From NCBI RefSeq assembly GCF_031454135.1, contig NZ_JAVDQF010000001.1, positions 2,356,001 through 2,420,000 on the forward strand: a stretch of DNA of 64,000 nucleotides, in the 5' to 3' direction. Under the pieces are notes generated by a model. The model was not told the origin of the DNA. It worked only from the letters and a program-made list of their open reading frames with translations, and did not search any database. The DNA is from Arthrobacter russicus. GTDB taxonomy: Bacteria; Actinomycetota; Actinomycetes; Actinomycetales; Micrococcaceae. The position numbers were made by a program, and so were the translations under genes. This document shows positions 1 to 9,213 of this stretch, piece by piece. How positions within the stretch are numbered: position 1 is the stretch's first letter; every line of letters begins with the position of its first letter.

Positions 1-140
1 TGCTTGCCGCGAATCTCGGGGTGAACTCGAACTACATCGCCTTCGCCTTCGGCGCCGGAGTGGCCGCGATCGCGTTGGGCTATCTGTTCGTCCGGTTGCG
101 CCGTTCGGCGCAGTCGGCTGGAGCGGTCAGCGCGCGCTGA
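1..140 (+). CDS. C-terminal end of a membrane protein (partial)
   Basis: The reading frame open from the left edge ends at the TGA at 138-140. The visible 45 residues hold one hydrophobic helix (about YIAFAFGAGVAAIALGYLFV) followed by a positively charged tail (RLRR), as at the last transmembrane segment of an MFS or other multi-pass permease. The family cannot be named from so little. Its stop overlaps the 3' end of the convergent aminotransferase gene by 14 bases. Confidence 0.6.
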   Translation, partial: LAANLGVNSNYIAFAFGAGVAAIALGYLFVRLRRSAQSAGAVSAR

Positions 141-1362
141 TCGCTTTGGCTAGAACCGGCGCGAGCCGGCGGACGCCTTCCCGGATGCTTTCGGAGTTGA
201 CCGCGCTGAACGCGAGCCGCAGCGAGTTGCTGTGCTCCGCGCCGGTGAAGGCCGCACCGGGCACGAAGACCACGCCGGCTTCGATCCCTTCGTGCAGCAA
301 GGGGTAGGTGTCGATGCCCTCCGGCAAAGTCAGCCAGATGAAAAAGCCGCCGGACGGCCGATTCCAGCTGACTCCGGCAGGCATGTGCTCGTCGAGTGCT
401 TCCAACATGGTTTCGCAGCGCTCGCGGTACAGCGAGCGGTAGTGCGCCACTTGGCCGAGCCAGTCGTAATCGCGCAGGTAGGCGGAAACCAGCATTTGGT
501 TGAACGACGGTGGGCACAGGGTCACCGCCTCGCTGGCCAGGTAGAAGCGCTGTTTCAGTGCGGTCGGGACCAGGGCCCAGCCGATCCGCAGGCCCGGGGC
601 GAAGATTTTGGAGAACGAGCCGAGGTAGAGCACCTGCTCGCTGTCCCGGGCCCGCAACGGCGCCAACGGCTCGCCGTCGAACTTGAGCAATCCGTAAGGA
701 TTGTCTTCCAGGATCAGGACGTGTTCTTCGCGGCAGATGTCGATCACCACCTGGCGGCGGTCTTCGGCCAGCATGGCGCCTGAGGGGTTGTTGAAGTTGG
801 GGATCGTGTAGAGCAGTTTCACCCGTTTGCCGGCGGCGCGGAGCCGGGCCAATTGGGCGCGGAGTGCTTCCGGGACCAAGCCGTCGCCGTCGACCGCCAC
901 CGGGATGACCTCCACCTGGTAGGCCTCGAAGGTATTCAGTGCCCCGACATAGGTGGGATCTTCCACGAGCACCACGTCGCCCGGATCGCAGAAGACCTTC
1001 GCCGCGACGTCCTGTGCCGATTGCGAACCCGCGGTGATCACCACATTGTCCGGGTCGGCGTCGAGGATGCCTTCGGCCGCCATCACCTGGCAGATCTGCT
1101 CGCGCAGCTCGAGAGTGCCTTGGCCGCCGCCGTACTGGAGCGCTTCCAAGCCTTGTTCGGCGATGATCGCGGCGGCCGTGGCGCCGAGCTTTTCCAGCGG
1201 CAGCGACTGCAGGTAGGGGTTTCCGCCGGCCAGCGAAATCAGCCCCGGGCGCATCGAGATTTCGAAAACGTCGCGCACTGCGGATTGCTTGATGTTTGCG
1301 GCGCGGGCTGAGAACAGGTCGGTCAGCGGGCCGTCCATGAGGGAAGTCACGTTTTCCAGCAT
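127..1362 (-). CDS. PLP-dependent aminotransferase, LysN/2-aminoadipate type
   Basis: Fold-type I aminotransferase of 411 residues resembling the LysN/MocR-derived group that transaminates 2-aminoadipate, aromatic or branched-chain amino acids in the cytoplasm. Visible signatures: LISLAGGNP near residue 42, QYGGGQGTLELRE near 76, the NNPSG motif near 191, EDNPYG near 219 (Asp220 would pair with the pyridine nitrogen) and SFSKIFAPGLRIGW with Lys252 as the expected PLP Schiff-base lysine. There is no N-terminal GntR helix-turn-helix, so it is an enzyme and not a MocR regulator. The ATG at 1362 has AGGAGG about 13 bases upstream. The gene stands alone; substrate specificity cannot be read from the sequence. 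Confidence 0.88.
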   Translation of the reverse strand: MLENVTSLMDGPLTDLFSARAANIKQSAVRDVFEISMRPGLISLAGGNPYLQSLPLEKLGATAAAIIAEQGLEALQYGGGQGTLELREQICQVMAAEGILDADPDNVVITAGSQSAQDVAAKVFCDPGDVVLVEDPTYVGALNTFEAYQVEVIPVAVDGDGLVPEALRAQLARLRAAGKRVKLLYTIPNFNNPSGAMLAEDRRQVVIDICREEHVLILEDNPYGLLKFDGEPLAPLRARDSEQVLYLGSFSKIFAPGLRIGWALVPTALKQRFYLASEAVTLCPPSFNQMLVSAYLRDYDWLGQVAHYRSLYRERCETMLEALDEHMPAGVSWNRPSGGFFIWLTLPEGIDTYPLLHEGIEAGVVFVPGAAFTGAEHSNSLRLAFSAVNSESIREGVRRLAPVLAKAISAR

Positions 1363-1855
1363 AAACCCCTAGGTTGCCTCCTGATCAACAGAGGTTGCAT
1401 GGCAGGTATTTCCGCTGTGAATGTTGGGTAACGTTTTTGTAACGAGTAAACGGTTTTAGTTAGTTGCTTTTGGACTCCAATGGCGTTCATCGCTGTATTT
1501 TTTGCACAGCAAGCAGAGTTTTGAGCGCTATTCGACGGGTTTTGCAGACAGGTTGTTGCTGAGCGCTGTCTGTTTCCGACAGATGTCGGCCGGTTACTGC
1601 TGTGGGTTCGCACGGTCAACCGGGTGAAATCCCTGTGCTAGATTCGGTCCAATGTGATGCGCGGCACATGGGTTGGGCTGTTTGTCGAATAGCCCGGCGC
1701 GGTGCTCACCAGAGCCAACGGGGGTTGTGGCGGAAAACGCGCATCGACGACGAACCAGTCGGGAGGACTGATACAGGTGTCATTGAAAAGCTGGGGGATG
1801 TTGGATGTCGGGTGCGTTGGATTGACCACGTCGGAGCCGCGCCAGTAACCGTCCC
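1363..1855. other. 493-bp intergenic region with divergent promoters
   Basis: This gap separates the leftward aminotransferase from the rightward ABC operon and should carry both promoters. On the aminotransferase side there is a direct repeat of CGTTAC spaced 11 bases (about 1429-1445). Near the operon a good Shine-Dalgarno GGGAGG (about 1761-1766) precedes a GTG that opens a 23-codon frame ending about 11 bases before the first permease ATG. No riboswitch class or RNA gene was recognised. Confidence 0.4.
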
Positions 1856-2839
1856 ATGCTTGTATATCTGCTCAAACGAGCCGCCACCTATCTAGTCATG
1901 ATTTTCCTGACGACGTCCGCCACCTATTTTTTGGCCGTATCTACCATGCGGCCGACTTTGCTGGAACAGGAACGGACTCCCCGGCCGAGCCCGGAACAAG
2001 TGCAGGCGAACTTCGCCAGTCTGGGGTTGGACCCGACCAAGAATCCGATTGAACGCTACGGCGATTGGCTGCTCGGCGTGGTCACCCGCTGGGACTGGGG
2101 GCGTAGCCCCAATGGCTCATATGTGAATGCCGAGTTCGGCGACCGGGTCTGGGTCTCCACCCGGTTGTACATCACCGCCATGGTGCTCACGATCCTGATC
2201 GGAGTGGCCCTGGGCGTGTATTCCGCCGCCCGGCAGTACAAATTTTCCGACCGGATCATCACCGGTTACAGCTACCTGGTCTACATCCTGCCGGCGCCGA
2301 TCGGCTACTTCCTGGTCCAGCTCGGCGCGATCAAGATCAACGAAATGGCCGGCTCGCAGATCTTCTTCGTGACCGGGATATCCACCGTGGGCATAGCTCC
2401 GGGCTTCCCCGCCTTCCTGGATCTGCTGGCGCACTACGTGGTGCCGACCTTCGCGCTCACCATCTTCGGTTGGCAGACCTTCCAAATCGCGCAGCGGCAG
2501 TATTTGCTGGACAACGTCAATGCCGATTTCGTGCGCACTGCACGGGCCAAAGGACTGACGAGGAATCAAGCGATCCGGCGGCACGGCCTCCGAGTGTCCT
2601 TCATCCCAGTGGCGCAGTCGATCGCGTTCCACATCCCGGCCGTGTTCACCGGAGCATTTTTCGCGGAGATGATCTTCGCCTGGCCGGGCATCGGTTTGTG
2701 GTCGATCCAAGCGATTACGACGGCGGACGTCAATGGCACCGTGATGACGGTCGCCTTCGGTTCCCTGGTCTTCGCGGTCGGCGCGATCCTGGCTGATCTG
2801 GCGACTAGCATCGTCGACCCGAGAGTGAGGGTTTCATGA
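1856..2839 (+). CDS. Peptide/oligopeptide ABC transporter permease (DppB/OppB family)
   Basis: First inner-membrane permease of a peptide-type ABC importer, 327 residues. It starts MLVYLLKRAATYLVMIFL, the classic DppB N-terminus with one helix, then a large extracytoplasmic loop (about 30-95) and five further membrane segments. The EAA coupling motif lies near residues 224-245 (DFVRTARAKGLTRNQAIRRHGLR). An in-frame TGA 33 bases upstream leaves ATG 1856 as the only sensible start, yet it has no clear Shine-Dalgarno, so translation may be leaderless or coupled to the short upstream frame. Its stop overlaps the next gene by ATGA. Confidence 0.93.
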   Translation: MLVYLLKRAATYLVMIFLTTSATYFLAVSTMRPTLLEQERTPRPSPEQVQANFASLGLDPTKNPIERYGDWLLGVVTRWDWGRSPNGSYVNAEFGDRVWVSTRLYITAMVLTILIGVALGVYSAARQYKFSDRIITGYSYLVYILPAPIGYFLVQLGAIKINEMAGSQIFFVTGISTVGIAPGFPAFLDLLAHYVVPTFALTIFGWQTFQIAQRQYLLDNVNADFVRTARAKGLTRNQAIRRHGLRVSFIPVAQSIAFHIPAVFTGAFFAEMIFAWPGIGLWSIQAITTADVNGTVMTVAFGSLVFAVGAILADLATSIVDPRVRVS

Positions 2840-3792
2840 GCGTCGTCAACAGCGCGCCGGGGCCGAGCGAGGAGCATCTCGAGGAGGCCCTCGAATCGGG
2901 CGACGAGCAGGTGATGGGCAAAGCCCAGATCATCTTCCGCAGGTTCCTGCGCAATAAGACCGCGGTGGCCGGTCTGGTCATCTTCTTACTGCTGTGCTTG
3001 TTCTCCACGGCCGGGGTTTTCCTGCAGCAGTGGGACAAGACCACGATCGATCCGCTCAATATCGGCACCGGCCCGTCCGCCACGCATTGGTTCGGCACCA
3101 GCCAGGGCGGCCGCGATTTGTTCGCCCAGATGGTGGAGGGCATCCGCACCTCGATCGTGATCGGCCTCGTGGTCGGCATCGGCAGTGCGTTGTTCGCGGC
3201 GATTTACGGCTGCACCATGGCCTACTTCGGCGGCCGGCTGGAGCGGATCATGTTGTTCATCCTGGAAGCGCTGATCATGGTGCCCTCAATCCTGATCGTG
3301 GCCATCGTGACCAGCGGTGGCGGCGGATTGCAGAGCAGCCTGCCCGGCTGGATCCTGCTGACCATCGTGATCCTGATTTTCGGCTGGATGGGCGCAGCCC
3401 GGCTGATCCGTTCGCTGGGCAAGTCGTTGATGAGCCGGGACTTCGTGAAAGCCGCGCAATTCATGGGGGTGCATCCGTTCAAAATTGTCTGGCGGCACCT
3501 GGTGCCGAACATCGGCTCGCTGCTGGTCCTGGACATCACCCGCGGCGTGACTGCCGCGATCCTCGCGGAAATCGCCTTCTCCTTCATCGGCATCGGGATC
3601 AAGGACCCGGACATCAGCCTGGGCGTCCTGATCGGCCAAGCCAGCTCCCAGGTGAGCTCCTATCCCTGGATGTTCTGGTATCCCTTGCTGGCGATGTTCT
3701 TCCTGACCGGTTCGCTGTCCATGCTCAACGACGGCCTGCGTGATGCGTTCGACCCCAGCTCCACTTCAGTAGGCAAGGCGAAGAAGAAATGA
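2836..3792 (+). CDS. Peptide/oligopeptide ABC transporter permease (DppC/OppC family)
   Basis: Second permease subunit, 318 residues. A hydrophilic N-terminal tail of about 40 residues precedes the OppC-type first helix (VAGLVIFLLLCLFSTAGVF). The motif THWFGTSQGGRDLFAQM (about 83-99) is the family signature and SRDFVKAAQFMGVHPFKIVWRHLVPN (near 204) is the EAA loop that docks on the ATPase. Start and stop both overlap neighbours by ATGA, so the three genes are translationally coupled. It would pair with the preceding DppB-like protein to form the channel. Confidence 0.93.
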   Translation: MSVVNSAPGPSEEHLEEALESGDEQVMGKAQIIFRRFLRNKTAVAGLVIFLLLCLFSTAGVFLQQWDKTTIDPLNIGTGPSATHWFGTSQGGRDLFAQMVEGIRTSIVIGLVVGIGSALFAAIYGCTMAYFGGRLERIMLFILEALIMVPSILIVAIVTSGGGGLQSSLPGWILLTIVILIFGWMGAARLIRSLGKSLMSRDFVKAAQFMGVHPFKIVWRHLVPNIGSLLVLDITRGVTAAILAEIAFSFIGIGIKDPDISLGVLIGQASSQVSSYPWMFWYPLLAMFFLTGSLSMLNDGLRDAFDPSSTSVGKAKKK

Positions 3793-5951
3793 CGATCAAT
3801 CTGGGTCCGGAAGAAATCGGACTGCCGGCAGGTTCCGGCCTCGCGGTTCCCTCCGATGCCGTGCTGAGCGTGCGTGACCTCAACGTCAGATTCAACACCG
3901 AGAACGGCATCAACCATGCGGTCCGCGGGATCGACTTCGACCTGCGGCCAGGGCAGACCCTGGGCATCGTCGGCGAGTCGGGTTCCGGCAAGTCGGTGTC
4001 TTCGATGGCCGTAATGGGCCTGCTGCCGGAAACCGCGGACATCACCGGTTCGGTGCAGTATCGCGGTCAGGAGCTGCTGGGGCTGAGCGACAAAGCGATG
4101 TCCAAGTACCGTGGCAAGGACATCTCCATGGTCTTCCAGGACCCCTTGTCCTCGCTGACTCCGGTGCTGACCATCGGGCAGCAGATCATCGAGACGTTGA
4201 CCATCCACAATCCGGGCATGAGCAAACAGGCCAAAGAAGCCCGGACCGTTGAACTCTTGGGGCTGGTGGGCATTCCCAGCCCCAAGGATCGTCTGCGGGC
4301 CTTCCCGCACGAATTCTCGGGCGGCATGCGGCAGCGGGTGATGATCGCGATCGCGATCGCGAACGACCCCGCAGTGCTGTTCGCGGATGAGTGCACCACC
4401 GCCCTGGACGTGACCATCCAGGCCCAGGTGCTCGAAGTCCTGAAGGCCGCGCAGCAGGAGACCGGTGCCGCGGTGGTGATGATCACGCACGATTTGGGCG
4501 TGGTGGCCGGCATGGCGGACGAAATCATGGTGATGTACGCCGGCCGCGCAGTGGAACGGGGACCGGTGGAGAGCATCTACGTCGGCCCGCGGATGCCGTA
4601 CACCCTGGGGTTGCTCGGCGCGATCCCACGGGTGGACACCTCGTCGAAGAATTCGCTGGTCCCGATCAAGGGCACCCCGCCGAACTTGATTTCACCACCG
4701 CCGGGTTGCGCTTTCGCGCCGCGTTGCCCCTTGGCTTCGGAGGAATGCCGCACCGGGGAGATCCCGATGGTCACCATCGGTGCGGCCGGCCCGGAGCATG
4801 GATTCGCGCACCAGGCTGCGTGCATCAAAACCGGGCAGCTGGTCGGAGTCAATGCGCACGACGTCTTCGAAGCGCCGGAGTTGACCGGATCACCGCTGGA
4901 ACGACTGCCCCGGCTGGAGCGCACCGCGGTGCTCCGGGTGGCGGATTTGACCAAGCACTTCCCGTTGCTCAAGGGCGCGTTGTTCAAGCGCCGGATCGGC
5001 ACAGTCAAAGCCGTCGACGGGGTCAGCTTCGATATCCGGGAAGGCGAGTGCTTCTCGATCGTCGGGGAGTCCGGCTGCGGCAAGACCACGACTTTGCTGG
5101 AGATCATGGAGTTCGAGCGCGGCCAGCCCGGGCTGATCCAAATCGGCGAGGCGAAGAACTCCGAGGCGAAAAGCGTCGATGTGCGCAAGGTGGTCCGCAG
5201 GGATTTGCAAATGGTGTTCCAAGATCCCACCGGGGCCCTGGACCCGCGCTTCACGGTTTTCGAGGCGCTTTCCGAACCGCTGGAGAACCGCGGCATGTCC
5301 AAGGCGGAGATCAAGCAGCGGATCCTGGAATTGATGAGGCTGGTGGGACTGCAGCCGGATTTCGTCAACCGGTTCCCGAACCAGTTCTCCGGCGGCCAAC
5401 GGCAACGCATCGGCATTGCCCGGGCGCTCGCGACGAACCCCAAATTGGTGGCGCTCGATGAGCCGGTTTCCGCGCTGGACGTCTCAGTGCAGGCCGGCGT
5501 GATCAACCTGCTGGAGCAACTCAAGGCCGAGCTCGGGTTGAGCTATCTCATGGTGTCCCATGATCTGTCCGTGGTCCGGCACATTTCCAATCGGGTCGCG
5601 GTGATGTACCTGGGCAAGATCGTGGAGATCGGTGACGTGGAGCAGGTCTTCGACGATCCGAAACACCCGTACACCAAGGCGCTGCTGTCCGCGATCCCGA
5701 TTCCGGACCCGGCCATCGAGCGCAGCCGGGAACGGATCGTCTTGAAAGGCGATCTGCCGACGCCGTTGGATGCGCCACCGGGCTGCGTGTTCTCCAGCCG
5801 GTGTCCGATTTTCGCGGTACTTCCGGAGCCGAAGCGGGAAAAATGCCGCGGCGCAATGCCGGACTTGGTGCCCGCCGGCGCCGGCGACGACCACCAGCAC
5901 GCTTGCCTGTTCCCGGACCACGAACTGGACCAGGCGGTGTTGGTGAATTGA
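3789..5951 (+). CDS. Fused double ATP-binding subunit of the peptide ABC transporter (DppD-DppF fusion)
   Basis: A 720-residue protein carrying both nucleotide-binding domains that are separate DppD and DppF polypeptides in many bacteria. Domain 1: Walker A GESGSGKS (62-69), signature FSGGMRQRV (about 176-184), Walker B VLFADE (196-201). Domain 2 starts near residue 380, with Walker A GESGCGKTT (about 427) and signature FSGGQRQR. Each domain ends in the oligopeptide-type C-terminal extension with a Cys-containing motif (PPGCAFAPRC; PPGCVFSSRC) that often holds a metal cluster. Domain 1 has ECTTALD where EPTTALD is usual; domain 2 has the usual proline. The gene overlaps the preceding permease by ATGA. 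Confidence 0.94.
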   Translation: MTINLGPEEIGLPAGSGLAVPSDAVLSVRDLNVRFNTENGINHAVRGIDFDLRPGQTLGIVGESGSGKSVSSMAVMGLLPETADITGSVQYRGQELLGLSDKAMSKYRGKDISMVFQDPLSSLTPVLTIGQQIIETLTIHNPGMSKQAKEARTVELLGLVGIPSPKDRLRAFPHEFSGGMRQRVMIAIAIANDPAVLFADECTTALDVTIQAQVLEVLKAAQQETGAAVVMITHDLGVVAGMADEIMVMYAGRAVERGPVESIYVGPRMPYTLGLLGAIPRVDTSSKNSLVPIKGTPPNLISPPPGCAFAPRCPLASEECRTGEIPMVTIGAAGPEHGFAHQAACIKTGQLVGVNAHDVFEAPELTGSPLERLPRLERTAVLRVADLTKHFPLLKGALFKRRIGTVKAVDGVSFDIREGECFSIVGESGCGKTTTLLEIMEFERGQPGLIQIGEAKNSEAKSVDVRKVVRRDLQMVFQDPTGALDPRFTVFEALSEPLENRGMSKAEIKQRILELMRLVGLQPDFVNRFPNQFSGGQRQRIGIARALATNPKLVALDEPVSALDVSVQAGVINLLEQLKAELGLSYLMVSHDLSVVRHISNRVAVMYLGKIVEIGDVEQVFDDPKHPYTKALLSAIPIPDPAIERSRERIVLKGDLPTPLDAPPGCVFSSRCPIFAVLPEPKREKCRGAMPDLVPAGAGDDHQHACLFPDHELDQAVLVN

Positions 5952-6029
5952 TTCCAACCCGAGCGGACTGCCGGCAATGAAGCCGCAAACCACTCGATCC
6001 ATGGCAAGAACCCAGATGAAAGGAAGAGC

Positions 6030-7727
6030 ATGAAAACGAAATTGACGGTAGGCGGAGCCGCTCTGGTGGCTGCCGCACTGGTCATCACCGGTTGCGGTGG
6101 CGGCGGAGGGCAGGGCCAAGGGCCGGCTTCCGGTGCGGCACAGACCGCCGGTGCCGATATCAGCAAGCTGGTCAGTATCAACGCGCAGCCACGGGAAAAC
6201 CTCAAACAGGGTGGCAAAGTGACCATCCCACTGGGCAATATCGGCCCGGATTTCAATACCTCCGGCCAGAATGGCAACAGCGCTGATGGCGCCACGCTGA
6301 TGAGCGCGATGAACTCTGCGGGTTGCTGGGTCTCACAGGCCGACGGGACGCCGAAGCTGGTGACCGATTTCTGCTCCGAGTTCAAGAGCGCCACCGAAAA
6401 TGGCAAGCAGACGATCAAAATCAAGATCAATGACAAGGCCATTTGGAACGACGGGACCCCGATCGCAGCCGATGCCTTCATCAACACCTGGAAGATGCTC
6501 AATGGCGAGAACCCCGAGGTCAACATCGTAACCCCGGGCGCCTATGAGAACATCGAGTCCGTGGTCCAGGGCGCTACGCCCAAGGACGTCACGGTCACCA
6601 TGAAGCAGCCGACCTATCCGTTGGACAACATTTTCGGCACGATCCTGAACCCGAAGGTGAACACGCCGGACGTGTTCAACAATGGCTTCGTGCAGAACAT
6701 GCGCCCGGACTGGGCAGCCGGCCCGTTCAAGCTGGAGAACTACGATTCCGCCGCGAAGACCGTCTCCATGGTGCCGAATGACAAGTGGTGGGGCCAGAAG
6801 CCGGTTCTGGACCAGTTGGTCTTCCGCCAGATGGAAAGCGCGGCGACCATCGCGGCGTTCAAGAACCAGGAAATCGACGTCACCACGGGCAATACGCTCA
6901 ACCGGTACAACCAACTCAAAGATTCGCCGAACACGGATATCCGGCGGGGCCAGCGGTTGTTCGCCGGTGGCATGAACATCAATGCCCAGGCGGCTCCGAT
7001 GACCGATGTCGCGGTGCGCGACGCGGTCTTCACCGCGGTCGACCGCAAGGCGCTCGCTACGGTGCGCTACAACGGCCTGAACTGGGAAGAAACCACGCCT
7101 GGTTCGATGATGCTGCTGCCGTTCTCCAAGTACTACCAGGACAACTACCCGGCGAAGACCACCGGCCCGGATGCGGCCAAGAAGGTGCTGACCGATGCCG
7201 GTTACACCGCGGGCTCCGATGGCATCATGACAAAAGACGGCCAGAAGCTGGCTTTCAAGATCACCAACTTCGGCGACGATCCGACCACTTTGGCCCTGGT
7301 GCAGACCCTGCAGAAGCAGCTGCGCGATGGTGGGATGGATTTGACCATCGACCAGAAGGGTTCTTCCGAGTTCGGCAAGGTCGTCGGCGAGCGCAGCTTC
7401 CAGCTGACCATTTCCGGTTACACCGTCGGCGCGGACGCGACCACTGCGGTGAAGCAGTACTACGACTCGAAGACCAGCAACAACAAGGTCGGCGATGCCG
7501 CACTCGACGAGCGGATCGCCAAGGTCTCGACCATCGAGGACGACGCGGCACGGAACAAGGAGGCCATGGACATCGAGAAGGAGCACATGGCCAAGTACTT
7601 CTCCATGGGCGTCGCGTTCAACGGCCCGGACATCTACTTCGCCCGGACCGGCCTGGCCAACTACGGTGCTAATCTGTTCCAGTCGCTGAGCAGCACCAAC
7701 TGGGTGGACGTCGGCTGGCAGAAGTAG
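6030..7727 (+). CDS. Peptide/oligopeptide ABC transporter substrate-binding lipoprotein (family 5)
   Basis: Extracytoplasmic receptor of 565 residues for the preceding permease/ATPase complex. The N-terminus is a lipoprotein signal with lipobox ITGC, so Cys22 would be lipidated, followed by a Gly-rich linker. The mature part fits solute-binding family 5 (DppA/OppA), for example KIKINDKAIWNDGTPIAADA near residue 132. AAAGGAAG stands just upstream of the ATG. The gene is 78 bases downstream of the ATPase gene, so probably in the same transcript, which ends at the hairpin beginning at 7762. Ligand type (di-, oligopeptide or other) is not readable. Confidence 0.93.
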   Translation: MKTKLTVGGAALVAAALVITGCGGGGGQGQGPASGAAQTAGADISKLVSINAQPRENLKQGGKVTIPLGNIGPDFNTSGQNGNSADGATLMSAMNSAGCWVSQADGTPKLVTDFCSEFKSATENGKQTIKIKINDKAIWNDGTPIAADAFINTWKMLNGENPEVNIVTPGAYENIESVVQGATPKDVTVTMKQPTYPLDNIFGTILNPKVNTPDVFNNGFVQNMRPDWAAGPFKLENYDSAAKTVSMVPNDKWWGQKPVLDQLVFRQMESAATIAAFKNQEIDVTTGNTLNRYNQLKDSPNTDIRRGQRLFAGGMNINAQAAPMTDVAVRDAVFTAVDRKALATVRYNGLNWEETTPGSMMLLPFSKYYQDNYPAKTTGPDAAKKVLTDAGYTAGSDGIMTKDGQKLAFKITNFGDDPTTLALVQTLQKQLRDGGMDLTIDQKGSSEFGKVVGERSFQLTISGYTVGADATTAVKQYYDSKTSNNKVGDAALDERIAKVSTIEDDAARNKEAMDIEKEHMAKYFSMGVAFNGPDIYFARTGLANYGANLFQSLSSTNWVDVGWQK

Positions 7728-7761
7728 TTCCAGCCCGGCTAGCCCTTAGCTGAGCCGCACC

Positions 7762-7804
7762 CGGCAGTGGCCCCGGAGGATCTTCCGGGGCCACTGCCGT
7801 TTTG
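7762..7804 (+). terminator. Rho-independent terminator of the peptide ABC operon
   Basis: A perfect 16-bp stem (7762-7777 with 7784-7799) closes a 6-base loop and is followed by TTTTG. It lies 35 bases after the substrate-binding protein stop codon. Confidence 0.9.
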
Positions 7805-7917
7805 CTGCAACACCCCTGCACAAATAAACAAATAACCAGTCAGCCGGGCCAAGAATCTGTCACATTGGTCGCGCAGGCCACACCAGCACCGCGAATTGTG
7901 CAGAAGCGAAATTCTAA

Positions 7918-8478
7918 CTAGGCGGCGACCTTGCCGCTGCCGAGCAGGGTTTCCAGTGCCTCAGTCACCTGGCCGACCACCTCGGCGTCGTCCTTGGGAT
8001 GCAATTCGGCAAAGCGCACCACGGAGCCCGGGATCGCGACCTTGACGTCCTCGAGCACGGTGGCGCCGGCGATCTTGAGCGACTTGCGGGCGTCGTCGTG
8101 CGCCCAGACTCCGCCGTACTGGCCGTAAGCCGTGCCCAGAACCGCCACTGCTTTGTCCTTGAGTGCGCCGGCGCCGAAAGGCCGGGACAGCCAGTCGATC
8201 GCGTTCTTCAGCACAGCGGTCATGGTGCCGTTGTATTCCGGGGTGAAGAAGAGGATTCCGGCAGCGCCGGCAGCGGCCTCGCGCAGCCGGAGCGCGGCCG
8301 CTGGGACCTGGCCCTCGACATCCAGGTCTTCGTTGTAGAACGGGATCTCGGCGAGGCCGTCGAAGATCACCACGGTGGTGCCTTCGGGGGAGACCTGGGC
8401 GGTCGCCTCGGCGAGCTGGCGGTTGGTGGAGCCGGCGCGCAGGCTGCCGACCAGAGCTAGTACTGTGTTCTCAGACAT
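7918..8478 (-). CDS. NAD(P)H-dependent FMN reductase / flavodoxin-fold oxidoreductase
   Basis: A 186-residue flavodoxin-like protein of the NADPH-dependent FMN reductase family (quinone, chromate or azo-compound reduction, cytoplasmic). Visible: GSLRAGSTNRQLAEA near residue 12, the phosphate-binding loop for FMN, and FFTPEYNGTMTAVLKNAIDWLSRP near 76, the signature of this family. It is divergent from a TetR gene, and the intergenic region holds a perfect 20-bp palindrome, so it is the likely repressed target. The physiological substrate is unknown. Confidence 0.9.
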   Translation of the reverse strand: MSENTVLALVGSLRAGSTNRQLAEATAQVSPEGTTVVIFDGLAEIPFYNEDLDVEGQVPAAALRLREAAAGAAGILFFTPEYNGTMTAVLKNAIDWLSRPFGAGALKDKAVAVLGTAYGQYGGVWAHDDARKSLKIAGATVLEDVKVAIPGSVVRFAELHPKDDAEVVGQVTEALETLLGSGKVAA

Positions 8479-8552
8479 GGAGGAGCTTTCCTGTTATTGG
8501 ACTGGGTAATCATTGGCTGTGCGGTCCGTGGGAGGCGAACAGTTCACCGGTA

Positions 8553-8572
8553 AAACGGACCATGGTCCGTTT
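8553..8572. promoter_or_regulatory. Perfect 20-bp palindromic operator for the adjacent TetR
   Basis: Arms AAACGGACCA and TGGTCCGTTT meet with no spacer between the divergent FMN reductase (start 8478) and TetR (start 8596) genes. A further half-site GGTCCGT lies at 8523-8529. Position and symmetry fit TetR binding that controls both genes. Confidence 0.75.
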
Positions 8573-8595
8573 AGTATTCCCGAGTCGAGGATATT

Positions 8596-9213
8596 TTGCA
8601 GAATTCTTTTCTCCCCGTGACATCGAACCCGCCGTCGCCGCAGACGGAGCGGGGAGATGCAGCGCGCAATCGGGAGAAACTGCTCAACATCGCCGGTCAG
8701 ATCATTGCCGAGCAGGGCATCGACGGGCTCACCATGGATGAGCTCGCGCGCCGCGCGGCTACCGGCAAAGGCACCATTTTCCGGCGCTTCGGCAACCGGG
8801 CCGGGTTGCTCGATTCGCTCTTGAGCCACACGGAAGAGGATTTCCAGCGATCGTTGATTTTCGGTCCGCCTCCGCTCGGACCGGGTGCTACTGCGAAAGA
8901 GCGGCTGCTCGCCTACGGGGTCGCCGCGATCGACCGTTTCGAAGTCACCGGGGAACTGCAGCGGGCCGCCGATGAAGTCGGCGACCGGAGGTTCAACTCG
9001 CGGGTTGCCGAGTTCCACCGGATGCACGTGTCGATGCTGTTGCGCGCCGGAAAGGTCGCCGTTGACGCCAGTGCATTGGCCCTGGTGCTGTTGAGCGCAT
9101 TGCACCCGAGCCTGCTCGAGTACCAAAGAAAAACGGCCGGCATGGATGCCGGCCGCCAAAAAGCGTTGTGGGAGTTCCTCGTGGAACGGGTAGTGGGTGA
9201 CCCGGCTGCGTGA
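8596..9213 (+). CDS. TetR/AcrR family transcriptional regulator
   Basis: A 205-residue repressor with an N-terminal TetR helix-turn-helix: REKLLNIAGQIIAEQGIDGLTMDELARRAATGKGTIFRRFGNRAGLL (about 23-70). The C-terminal ligand-binding part contains SLLSHTEEDFQRSL near 75. The TTG start at 8596 is chosen because GAGG lies 5 bases upstream. Divergent from the FMN reductase gene and separated by the palindrome at 8553-8572, so it probably represses that gene and itself until an electrophile or quinone-like ligand binds. The ligand is inference. Confidence 0.9.
   Translation: MQNSFLPVTSNPPSPQTERGDAARNREKLLNIAGQIIAEQGIDGLTMDELARRAATGKGTIFRRFGNRAGLLDSLLSHTEEDFQRSLIFGPPPLGPGATAKERLLAYGVAAIDRFEVTGELQRAADEVGDRRFNSRVAEFHRMHVSMLLRAGKVAVDASALALVLLSALHPSLLEYQRKTAGMDAGRQKALWEFLVERVVGDPAA

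Noticed and set aside
1602-1895. A 97-codon frame before the ABC operon
   Set aside because: No Shine-Dalgarno, no recognisable content, and it overlaps the first permease start in another frame. Only the shorter GTG frame in the same region was kept as a weak finding.
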